Positions 43,733 through 51,744 of a stretch of DNA of 64,000 bases are shown one piece after another. Location: positions 55,992 through 119,991 of the forward strand of contig JASSUD010000001.1 in assembly GCA_031963225.1 (NCBI GenBank), read 5' to 3'. Under the pieces are notes generated by a model that saw only the letters and a program-made list of their open reading frames with translations, had not been told where the DNA came from and made no database searches. The translations under genes were made by a program, and so were the position numbers. The stretch comes from JASSUD01 sp031963225 (GTDB lineage: Bacteria; Pseudomonadota; Gammaproteobacteria; Burkholderiales; Burkholderiaceae). Numbering within the stretch: the stretch's first letter is position 1; each line of letters opens with the position of its first letter.

Positions 43733-44803
43733 ATGGGCACCAACGTAGTGACGTCTTATCCAGGTGTTTATATCGAAGAGTTATTTAATCTCTCTCTCTC
43801 CGTCACAGCGGGGGCAACGGCCGTGCCGATTTTTGCAGATAGTAATGTTAATCCAGATTTAACCACAGCAGTACGCTGTAATTCTTGGCTGGATTTTATT
43901 ACAGCCATGGAGAAATCACCCGGCACAGGCTTTAAGCCAGACAATCTGTTGCACGTCTCTGTTAGAGCTTACTTTGAGAATGGCGGGGGGTATTGCTATC
44001 TCGTCTGTAAGGACCAAATGGCGGCGGAAGTTCCAAAATTTGACGATATTACTTTGCTCATAGCAGCAGGCCAGGATATTAGCAGTGCGGTCAACATCTT
44101 GTGCCAGCCTAGCAAATCCTTATTTGCGATTTTGGATGCGCCGACAGATCTTTTATCTGGAAGCGTATCTGCTACCAAAAATAATCACGCTGCAATGTAT
44201 TACCCCCATCTGGAAGCCGATTGGGCAGATATTCCTGTTCCTCCTAGTGCAGTAATGGCGGGCATTTATTGCTCTGTCGACCGTGAGCGTGGTGTTTGGA
44301 AGGCACCTGCTAACGTCTCGATCAAAGGGGGGTTGCGTCCTGTCGTCAAAGTAACAGATAGGCAGCAGGGTGATCACAATGAAGATGGCAAAATCGCCGT
44401 TAACATGATTCGTGATTTCCGCAATGTAGGTACCTTAGTCTGGGGTGCGCGTACGATGGGACTGACACCAGATTGGCGCTATGTTCCTGTGCGCCGCTTA
44501 TTTGATACGGCCGAGCGGGATATTAAACGCGTCGCGCGTTTTGCTGTGTTTGAGCCTAATACGGGGGTGACTTGGACGCGCGTGAAATCAGCGATTGAAA
44601 GCTACTTACACAATATTTGGCAAATGGGTGGCCTCATGGGTTCGCGCCCCGAAGAAGGGTACTTTGTGCAAATGGGCGAAGGCATCACGATGACGCGAGA
44701 CGATGTATTAAGCGGCAAGATGATTGTGAAAATTGGCTTGGCAGCCGTGCGTCCAGCGGAATTTATCATTTTGCAATTTACGCAAGAAGTGGGGCAGGCT
44801 TAA
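43733..44803 (+). CDS. eCIS sheath protein 1 (Afp2-like)
   Basis: A 356-residue contractile sheath subunit. It begins SYPGVYIEELFNLSLSVTAG, the handshake-strand N-terminus of phage-type sheaths. The C-terminal domain is well conserved: RRLFDTAERDIKRVARFAVF, VKSAIESYLHNIWQMGG and KMIVKIGLAAVRPAEFIILQF. PPSAVMAGIYCSVDRERGVW is the inner-domain signature shared by all three sheaths here. GGGAG lies upstream of the ATG. It is the shortest of the three and so has the smallest outer domain, suggesting it is the main sheath. Confidence 0.93.
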   Translation: MGTNVVTSYPGVYIEELFNLSLSVTAGATAVPIFADSNVNPDLTTAVRCNSWLDFITAMEKSPGTGFKPDNLLHVSVRAYFENGGGYCYLVCKDQMAAEVPKFDDITLLIAAGQDISSAVNILCQPSKSLFAILDAPTDLLSGSVSATKNNHAAMYYPHLEADWADIPVPPSAVMAGIYCSVDRERGVWKAPANVSIKGGLRPVVKVTDRQQGDHNEDGKIAVNMIRDFRNVGTLVWGARTMGLTPDWRYVPVRRLFDTAERDIKRVARFAVFEPNTGVTWTRVKSAIESYLHNIWQMGGLMGSRPEEGYFVQMGEGITMTRDDVLSGKMIVKIGLAAVRPAEFIILQFTQEVGQA

Positions 44804-44909
44804 TTGGTAGGTTAAAACCTTGGCCTTAAGATTATTCAGGCGCGTCACTTTCACGCGATAGCGTGCATCGGCAGCATAGGTGATGTGCAGCATTGGAACG
44901 AGGGAAATT

Positions 44910-46268
44910 ATGGGAATAGCGCCAGGAGTCATTGTAGAAGAACGAGCAGGGATTTCATTGCCGATTAATGCAAGTGCAACGGTGCCGTGTTTTATTGGGA
45001 AATGGTATGGATTAGATGGAAAAGTAATAGGGGCAGATAAAGGATGCATCAAGGTTAGTTACTGGATGGATTACTACAGTAAATTCAGTCATGGCCCACT
45101 CAGTGCGACTGCTGAAATAATCTCAACGCCGCCAGTTGATGAGAATCCAGACTATACCTATGTAATTGGGCCGGTGAACGTGGAGCAAAGAACAGAAGAT
45201 TCTTCTGTTGCATTAAAACATTATTTTGAAAATGGCGGTGGACCTTGCTATTTGCTGAGTGCGACGGATCTATCTTCAGCAGCTGAAATTTCAAAGCTTG
45301 CTCCAAAAATTGAAGAGTACGCTGAAATTTCGTTGCTGGTGATGGGGGCAGAATCTACTGCGTCCGATTCAGTCTACGAAACACTTGCAGCCTTGTTCGA
45401 TAAAAAAAAGGGCCATTTTCTGATTATGCATGGCCTGAATAAGTCGGCTAAAGCATCCAACGTATTGCAAGAAGAGGCCCAAGCTGCTTTTTACTATCCT
45501 TATTTACAGCTATCTCAAAAGTATTGGATTGACGATGCTGGCGTTAAAGTCACAGGTTACGCAGATAAAGAAAGCCCAATAGAAGAAGGTGCAAGTCCAG
45601 AGTCCATTTCTTTATTGGAATTGGTAACACGTAGTCCATCTTTATCCCAAAAAATCCGTAGTGAACTCGATAAGAAAGTCACTGAATATAATAAAGATAA
45701 TCCCCACATTACCATCCCTCCCAGCGCAGCCGTAGCCGGCGCGTACTGCCGTACCGACCGCGAACGCGGCATATGGAAAGCCCCCGCGAATGTCGCCATT
45801 CGAGGTGGCATACCCACGGTAAGAGTGGGTGAAGATGAACAAGGGGATTTAAATAAAAAAGGTACCAATGTCATTCGTTGGTTTGATGGTCAAGGTGCCG
45901 TCATTTACGGTGCTCGCACCTTGGTCAATGAAGCGCAAACGGATTGGCTTTATGTACCTGTGAGACGGTTATTCAACCAGGTAGAGCGAGATGTAGCTGA
46001 TGTGATGCGCTTTGCGGTATTTGAACCGAATATGTCTGCAACGTGGATACGCGTGAAATCAGCGATTGAAGGTTACCTCTACAACATTTGGAAGCTGGGC
46101 GGCTTGATGGGATCACGACCAGAAGAAGGGTATTTCGTTCAAGTCGGTAAAGATATAACGATGCGTGGAGAGGAGATAGAGGACGGCAAAATGATCGTGA
46201 AAATTGGCATGGCAGCGGTACGCCCAGCGGAGTTCATTATTTTGCAATTTACGCAAAACATGCTTTAG
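44910..46268 (+). CDS. eCIS sheath protein 2 (Afp3-like)
   Basis: A second contractile sheath subunit of 452 residues. It starts MGIAPGVIVEERAG after AGGGA; a longer frame from 44880 lacks support. Conserved sections match the first sheath (PPSAAVAGAYCRTDRERGIW, RRLFNQVERDVADVMRFAVF, KMIVKIGMAAVRPAEFIILQ). The extra length is in the surface domain, residues of about 80-130 and an acidic/Lys-rich insert near 215-260. In Afp/PVC systems the larger sheath paralogues sit near the baseplate or decorate the sheath. Confidence 0.92.
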   Translation: MGIAPGVIVEERAGISLPINASATVPCFIGKWYGLDGKVIGADKGCIKVSYWMDYYSKFSHGPLSATAEIISTPPVDENPDYTYVIGPVNVEQRTEDSSVALKHYFENGGGPCYLLSATDLSSAAEISKLAPKIEEYAEISLLVMGAESTASDSVYETLAALFDKKKGHFLIMHGLNKSAKASNVLQEEAQAAFYYPYLQLSQKYWIDDAGVKVTGYADKESPIEEGASPESISLLELVTRSPSLSQKIRSELDKKVTEYNKDNPHITIPPSAAVAGAYCRTDRERGIWKAPANVAIRGGIPTVRVGEDEQGDLNKKGTNVIRWFDGQGAVIYGARTLVNEAQTDWLYVPVRRLFNQVERDVADVMRFAVFEPNMSATWIRVKSAIEGYLYNIWKLGGLMGSRPEEGYFVQVGKDITMRGEEIEDGKMIVKIGMAAVRPAEFIILQFTQNML

Positions 46269-46313
46269 CGCTACAGCCACACGCTTAACATGATTAACCA
46301 ATAGAAGCATGCG

Positions 46314-47546
46314 ATGACCCATTTAATGCAACCCGGCGTTTCGTTTTCTGACTCACTGCTGACTCCCGCCCCTTATGAAAACGCTACAGCAGTGCCCGTT
46401 TTTATCGGGTATACCGAAAAAGGGGATGCGGGAAAGCTGTATACGATTGAATCGTTTGCTGATTATCAAATGCAGTTAGGGACAAGTGACGCAGCTAAGC
46501 GCAGCGTGCTTTATTACGCACTGCAACACTATTTTGATAATAGCGGTGGGCGCTGTTTTGTATTGTGTATTGATAAATACAAGGCGCTACGCGAGGCTGA
46601 CGATGAAACCATTGCTAACGCTCTATCAGACCAAACAGTTTTATCAGTTATCGCAGCGCAATCAGAAATTAATTTAATTGCTGTACCCGATATCGTATCG
46701 ATTGATGCAGATGAAAAGGCGCTTTGGTGTCAAGTCTGGCAAGCGTTATTAGACACGCGGCAAGGGCTTTTTAATGTGTTTTGCATTTTGGATACGCCAG
46801 CTTTAGTCGAGCATGCAAATGCTTGCAAAGAGCAGTTTATTTCTGATCAAGCCGCTTATGCTGCTGCCTATTGGCCACATCTGATTACCGATTATCACTT
46901 CGCTCAAACCAATGAGCGCATCGTGCTGCCGCCGTCTGCTGCGGTCATCGCCGCGATTCAACATATTGATCGTGAACGAGGCATTTGGAAAGCGCCTGCT
47001 AACATTCCTTTATCACATGTGATAAAGCCGCAATATTCGCATTGGGAGGCAGAGAAATTATTCTCCCTGACCTCAACCACGATCAATGTGATTCGCAGTT
47101 TTCCTGGGCGTGGGGTGCGCATTTGGGGCTGCCGTACGTTAGTTAACGATGCTGATCAATCAATTTGGCGGTATGTGCAAATCCGTCGTTTGGTTTCCTA
47201 TATTGAGGCGCAGCTGGTTGAAACCAGTCGGTTTTTCGTCTTTGAGCCCAATAATGAATTAACTTGGATCAAGCTCAAAGGCTTTGCTCGTAGTTGGTTA
47301 AGAAGGTTATGGCAAAGCGGGGGCTTATTGGGCACGCAAGAAGATCAAGCCTTCCAACTATTTTTGGGTGTGGGCGAGAGCATGACGCAAGAAGACATCA
47401 ACAACGGCAAGATGATTATGCGTATAGGCGTCGCACTGCTATATCCGGCTGAATTTATAAAAATCCAATTGCAATTAAATACCCGCGAAAATGAAGTAAG
47501 CACTCAGATTGCCAACCACTCATTTAATCGGAGTGTACTCGTATGA
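46314..47546 (+). CDS. eCIS sheath protein 3 (Afp4-like)
   Basis: A third sheath paralogue of 410 residues. It has the family inner-domain signature (PPSAAVIAAIQHIDRERGIW) and the C-terminal fold (FVFEPNNELTWIKLKGFARS, KMIMRIGVALLYPAEFIKIQ), but the otherwise conserved SRPEEGYF element has become TQEDQAFQLF, and the C-terminus is extended. This is the most divergent sheath, as Afp4 is in Serratia, where it is thought to connect to the baseplate. Its stop overlaps the next start (ATGA). Confidence 0.9.
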   Translation: MTHLMQPGVSFSDSLLTPAPYENATAVPVFIGYTEKGDAGKLYTIESFADYQMQLGTSDAAKRSVLYYALQHYFDNSGGRCFVLCIDKYKALREADDETIANALSDQTVLSVIAAQSEINLIAVPDIVSIDADEKALWCQVWQALLDTRQGLFNVFCILDTPALVEHANACKEQFISDQAAYAAAYWPHLITDYHFAQTNERIVLPPSAAVIAAIQHIDRERGIWKAPANIPLSHVIKPQYSHWEAEKLFSLTSTTINVIRSFPGRGVRIWGCRTLVNDADQSIWRYVQIRRLVSYIEAQLVETSRFFVFEPNNELTWIKLKGFARSWLRRLWQSGGLLGTQEDQAFQLFLGVGESMTQEDINNGKMIMRIGVALLYPAEFIKIQLQLNTRENEVSTQIANHSFNRSVLV

Positions 47547-48073
47547 TTCCTAAAATTCCTGGGTTAGATAGCCTGCTAAGTTTGGGGTCAGTTCAATCAG
47601 CTTCAAGTCCGCTGAAGCCTTTGATCACACCAGTTGTATCGCATAGCTTCACGGCTGCATTTTTATTTAACCGGCTCATACCCAGCCCAATCGATTTCTT
47701 CTTTCAAAAAATCAGTGGCTTGAGCTGGAATATGAATATGCAAGATCGCATTGAAGGCGGAGTCAATGTAGGCATGCATCATTTGCCAGAACGGGTGCAA
47801 CACGGCACTTTAGTTTTAGAGCGGGGCGTGATGGCAGTGACGCCGTTGACGTTGACTTTTAACCTCGTTATGGAGCAATTTAGTTCTATTTATGCCGATG
47901 TCGTGATTATTTTATTCGACCATAAAAAAAGTCCGATTAGCAGTTGGACAGTCACCAATGCTCGGCCTAAGAGTTGGGAAGTCGGCGAGTTAGATGCGAA
48001 TAGCAATCAAATCCTGATTAATCGGATGGAGTTGGTCTATAACGATATCACTTGGTTGGGAGTGAAACTGTGA
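47543..48073 (+). CDS. eCIS second tube protein (Afp5-like)
   Basis: A 176-residue tube-family protein that, in the Afp scheme, begins the inner tube on the baseplate. SHSFTAAFLFNRLIPSPIDFFF, KISGLSWNMNMQ and HGTLVLERGVMAVTPLTL correspond to tube-initiator proteins. It overlaps the upstream sheath gene by four bases and the next gene by four bases, pointing to translational coupling. Confidence 0.88.
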   Translation: MIPKIPGLDSLLSLGSVQSASSPLKPLITPVVSHSFTAAFLFNRLIPSPIDFFFQKISGLSWNMNMQDRIEGGVNVGMHHLPERVQHGTLVLERGVMAVTPLTLTFNLVMEQFSSIYADVVIILFDHKKSPISSWTVTNARPKSWEVGELDANSNQILINRMELVYNDITWLGVKL

Positions 48074-48279
48074 CGATTGAAATCAGAGAGTTGGTGATCG
48101 AGGCACGCGTGACACCAACGCAAGCGCGATCGCGAACTTATCCAAATCGGGGTGCCGAATATGCTGTCAGCGTGCCTAATATGTCCCGCGTAGAGCAAGA
48201 ACGTTTAATCGAAACCATCTCTCGACGCGTGCTGGAAAACTTGTGCGAGACACAAAACATGCAAGGGGATTGGTCATGA
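48070..48279 (+). CDS. Small eCIS protein, DUF5908 (Afp6-like)
   Basis: A 69-residue protein. I start at the GTG at 48070, which overlaps the previous stop (GTGA) and has GGGAGTGA upstream; a TTG at 48052 would overlap further. The opening VTIEIRELVIEARVTP is the DUF5908 pattern found at this place in eCIS loci. Function is not known. Confidence 0.8.
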   Translation: MTIEIRELVIEARVTPTQARSRTYPNRGAEYAVSVPNMSRVEQERLIETISRRVLENLCETQNMQGDWS

Positions 48280-48989
48280 TCACGCTTGGGCGTTCCCTAT
48301 CAAAATTAAAAATTGATTCATATGCGGACCGCGAATCCGCACGACCAATCGGCCAAATCGAAGCGCTATACAACCCTGAATCCGTCTCCTTGAGCTATAA
48401 AACAGAGTATGAGAATACGTGTTTTATTAATAGCAATGCGAAGAGTCACCGCTACCAAAGCATTGAGCCGGGCACCCTCTCTTTGCAATTACTGTTCGAC
48501 ACCTATTTGCCAGGCAACAGCAAAACGGTGGATGAGCAATTAAGCGATTTGCGTGAGCTTTGCTATGCGGTAGATGGCAAAACAGGCGAGCCCCGCTTTT
48601 TAAAAATTATCTGGGGGCAGATGAAGTGGCACGGTAAAGGATATTTTGCCGGCCGTACGAGTTCGATGAAAGTCGACTACACGTTATTCGAGCGAGATGG
48701 CACGCCGCTTAGAGCCACCGTTACGCTGACCATTGTAGCCGATGAAAGCTTGGTCATACAAGGCTCCGAACTAGGCATTATGTTGCCCGAGGTCCCCGTT
48801 ATTTCCGTGTCTGATATGTCCTCGTTAGCGCTGATGGCTTTCGCTGCTGCGATGGTAGGCATTGTGGCGACTTCTGTTGCAGCAGCAGATAGCTATTTAG
48901 ATTTAGCTTTTGAAAATGATCTAGATAATTTGGATGATTTTGAAGCTGGCGATTCATTAGTCGCTACCTCAGAAAGCACTGCTTCTTAA
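48276..48989 (+). CDS. eCIS LysM-type baseplate protein (Afp7-like)
   Basis: A 237-residue protein that overlaps the DUF5908 gene by four bases (ATGA). In Afp7/gp53-like proteins the N-terminal domain binds the hub and a C-terminal LysM anchors it. The N-terminal part is standard (ALYNPESVSLSYKTEY, QLLFDTYL, FLKIIWGQMKWHGKGYFAGR, YTLFERDGTPLRATVTLT). The C-terminal LysM is reduced: DSYLDLAFENDLDNLDDFEA keeps the first and last parts only. An Ala-rich hydrophobic stretch (residues 181-203) lies before it, which is unusual for this family. Confidence 0.85.
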   Translation: MITLGRSLSKLKIDSYADRESARPIGQIEALYNPESVSLSYKTEYENTCFINSNAKSHRYQSIEPGTLSLQLLFDTYLPGNSKTVDEQLSDLRELCYAVDGKTGEPRFLKIIWGQMKWHGKGYFAGRTSSMKVDYTLFERDGTPLRATVTLTIVADESLVIQGSELGIMLPEVPVISVSDMSSLALMAFAAAMVGIVATSVAAADSYLDLAFENDLDNLDDFEAGDSLVATSESTAS

Positions 48990-49003
48990 ATTTTTTGAGC
49001 GCC

Positions 49004-50647
49004 ATGCCTACACCATTAAAGCAACCAGTTCCTCCCGTTACCGAAGTTACCTTCGGGAACGCAAATAAGAGCTTGCAATACTTAGATGTCGTTTCATTAA
49101 AAATTTCGCATAGTGTGAATCAAATTGCGCATGCGACCGTCGTTTTCTGCGCGCCAAATAGCGCGATAGCCGATTTAAAAGATCAGGAGAGGGATGTAGC
49201 GGCCTGCCGTCCAGGTACGAAGGTGCAAATTAAAGTGACCGGCGCATCAGGCGTAGGGAAGGCGGCTGAAGTTATTTTTTCCGGCTTAGTTGCGAAACAA
49301 GTCTGCTCATTAAGCAAAGAGGGCACAGTAATGACGCTGACCTTAAAGCATCCTTTGCAAAGCTTAATGGCATCGCACCGTAGTCAACTCTTTGAAAAAA
49401 AGAGTGATCAAGACGTTGTGCGCGCGATACTCAAAGAGCATGAGATTAGCTTGGGTGCCGCTGCAGGTATGACGATAAAACATCCGCAACTGATTCAAGT
49501 TTTCTGCTCCGATTGGCAATTTATTAAATCTAGAGTGCATGCGAACGAAGTCTGGTTGATTCCCACTGTTAAAGGGGTGGACATTATTCAACCTAAATTA
49601 GCAGCTAAAGCGGATTACACGATTAAAGCAAAAGATGAACGGAAAACCTCTGAATTACTATCAATTGGAGAATGGGTCTTTAACGGTGATCAGCAAGCAA
49701 AAAAAATAGAAATTGCGGCGTGGGATATTGAAAAGCAGGAAATGTCACGCACCCTTGATGCGTCAGCGCTCGAACTAGGCAATGGCGGGTTCGATCCTAA
49801 ACAGCTTGATGCACTCAGCAAGCAAACCTGGGATTTACGCTACAGCCTACCTTTACCGTCAGAAGAGCAAACAGCGTTGGCGAAATCGCGTTTATTAGCG
49901 CAACAGATGCACGGAATACAGGCGCGTTTTTCAGTCGAAGGATCGACCGCTTATACGTTGGGAGGAACCTTAGCAATTTCCGGCTTCGGCAAGCATTTTG
50001 ATGGTTCAGGCATCGTCACCGAGGTCTATCACTATATGGATAAGGGGATATGGTGCACCACCTTAGCTCTAGGTCAAAGCAATTTGCGTGACGTGGATGT
50101 GGCGCCATTACCGACGATATCAGGTTTGCATATCGGGGTTATCGATAACTACGAAAAAGACCCAGAAAATTTAGATCGCTTACGAGTACGTATTCCCGCA
50201 CTGAATCTAAAAGAGAAAGCCATTTGGGCGCGTTTTTCCACCCCTTATGCAAGTAAAGAAGGGGGGCTGTGTTTATACCCTGAAGTAGGGGATGAAGTGG
50301 TACTGGGATTTTTCGAGAAAGACCCTCGTTACCCCGTGATTTTAGGGTCGATGCACAACCCAAAAAATAAAGCGCCTTATGCGCCGAGTAAAGCAAACCG
50401 GCAAAAAGGTCTGGTTTTTAAAAAAGACAAACAAATTTATCAACTGCTGTTTGATACACAAGAGGGATCAGCCACTTTGCAGTCAGATAAAGACGAGCTA
50501 GTGATGAAAAAAGGCGTCACGCTTAAAACTGAACAAGACACGGCAGTTAACGCAAAGAATGTAGAGATTCAGGCGAAGCAAAAGCTGAATGCCGAAGGTA
50601 AGCAAGGAGTAGCGATTAAAGGTGCAAATATTGATTTGAGTCGTTAA
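49004..50647 (+). CDS. eCIS central spike protein, VgrG-like (Afp8-like)
   Basis: A 547-residue spike protein. The N-terminal gp27-like hub domain (SLKISHSVNQIAHATVVF, VIFSGLVAKQVCSLSKEG) runs to about residue 360. It is followed by a gp5-like OB fold (GLHIGVIDNYEKDPENLDRL, GGLCLYPEVGDEVVLGFF, YPVILGSMHNPKNKAPY) and a short beta-helix tip with QLLFDTQEGSATL and KQGVAIKGANIDLS. It starts at the ATG at 49004; a TTG three codons before is a weaker option. No effector domain is fused to the C-terminus. Confidence 0.93.
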   Translation: MPTPLKQPVPPVTEVTFGNANKSLQYLDVVSLKISHSVNQIAHATVVFCAPNSAIADLKDQERDVAACRPGTKVQIKVTGASGVGKAAEVIFSGLVAKQVCSLSKEGTVMTLTLKHPLQSLMASHRSQLFEKKSDQDVVRAILKEHEISLGAAAGMTIKHPQLIQVFCSDWQFIKSRVHANEVWLIPTVKGVDIIQPKLAAKADYTIKAKDERKTSELLSIGEWVFNGDQQAKKIEIAAWDIEKQEMSRTLDASALELGNGGFDPKQLDALSKQTWDLRYSLPLPSEEQTALAKSRLLAQQMHGIQARFSVEGSTAYTLGGTLAISGFGKHFDGSGIVTEVYHYMDKGIWCTTLALGQSNLRDVDVAPLPTISGLHIGVIDNYEKDPENLDRLRVRIPALNLKEKAIWARFSTPYASKEGGLCLYPEVGDEVVLGFFEKDPRYPVILGSMHNPKNKAPYAPSKANRQKGLVFKKDKQIYQLLFDTQEGSATLQSDKDELVMKKGVTLKTEQDTAVNAKNVEIQAKQKLNAEGKQGVAIKGANIDLSR

Positions 50648-50753
50648 ACAATCTTTGCATAACCTCAGTAGCGGAGTTATGCCAGTTGGCCGGAAAAACT
50701 CACTTTTCCACACGGACTGCATAAATTCCTAGAAGAGCAAATAGGCGAGCAAA

Positions 50754-51173
50754 ATGAATCAAAAAATGGTTGGCATGTATGGTCGAGGCTGGGCTTTTCC
50801 GCCTGACTTCGATGTTGAGCAAGGGGCTCATATGGCGGTGGATACTGAAGATATCCGACAAAGCTTGCGTATCTTGTTTAGCACGCAATTAAACGAACGC
50901 ATCATGCGTCCGACCTACGGCTGTGATCTGCACTCGGCTATTTTCGAAAATATTAACGACGATTTACTCGCTAGCATTCGCACGAATATCACCGATAGCA
51001 TTTTGCGCTACGAACAAAGAGTGAGTCTGGAAAAAATCAATATCGAGCGCGATCGGAATTGCCCAGGTTGCTTACATATTCAAGTAGCGTGCCGCATTCG
51101 TGGCACCGATGCGGTAATGCGCTTAGCCGGGCAACTCGATGTAGGCGAAGATCGAGGAGGCGTCTTTATATGA
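50754..51173 (+). CDS. eCIS gp25-like baseplate wedge protein (Afp9-like)
   Basis: A 139-residue gp25/lysozyme-like wedge component linking the baseplate to the sheath. YGRGWAFPPDFDVEQGAHMA, SLRILFSTQLNERIMRPTYG and IFENINDDLLASIRTNITDS match the family. It overlaps the next gene by four bases. The gap of 106 bases from the spike gene has no visible feature. Confidence 0.92.
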   Translation: MNQKMVGMYGRGWAFPPDFDVEQGAHMAVDTEDIRQSLRILFSTQLNERIMRPTYGCDLHSAIFENINDDLLASIRTNITDSILRYEQRVSLEKINIERDRNCPGCLHIQVACRIRGTDAVMRLAGQLDVGEDRGGVFI

Positions 51174-51595
51174 GTAATCAATGCATTGTCATCGACGGCG
51201 ATCTTTTGCAATTTAACCCTCAATTTGGTCACCGCCAAGTCACGCCCACTGGCCCAGCCACGATACGCGGCACTGGACATGCAACGATCAATAAACGCCA
51301 CGTGTGCGTGGTCGGCGATGAAAAAAAAGTGCAAGTTCCTGCGCAATACACCATACCAGGCTACTCGCCAGGAATGGGCGTCATCACTATTGCAGTGCTG
51401 GCAGGCGATCAACAAGCGCCGCATTGTAAAAGTAACGCGGCGCTCATTCTGAAAGGGCAGCAGTTCACTGCGCGTTTTACCCCAACGCAACCTGCGATAA
51501 GTGCAACCTCACCTCATCCAGCCGATGCGCCAGCGCCTAGTATGGGGCAGGGACGATTTAATACGAGTCAGATGTTTGTTAAAGCCAAAAATTAG
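51170..51595 (+). CDS. eCIS spike tip, PAAR-like (Afp10-like)
   Basis: A 141-residue protein starting at an ATG that overlaps the gp25-like stop (ATGA). The pattern CIVIDGDLLQFNPQFGHRQV, ATINKRHVCVVGDEKKV and YTIPGYSPGMGVITIAVLAG fits the PAAR-like spike tips of eCIS, with His and Cys residues that may bind metal. A Pro/Ala/Ser-rich C-terminal tail of about 40 residues is added. Confidence 0.85.
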   Translation: MSNQCIVIDGDLLQFNPQFGHRQVTPTGPATIRGTGHATINKRHVCVVGDEKKVQVPAQYTIPGYSPGMGVITIAVLAGDQQAPHCKSNAALILKGQQFTARFTPTQPAISATSPHPADAPAPSMGQGRFNTSQMFVKAKN

Positions 51596-51744
51596 AAAAA
51601 GCCTGCATAGCCCAAGAGCAGCGTCATTGTGTTGGCAGCAAAAGTATTTTTGCTATGGAGTTATGCAGATTTTTTTAATAAGTCTGACGATTAGCGAGTA
51701 GGCAACCCGATTAATTGAAGCGCGCAAATAAAGATAAAAAAACT

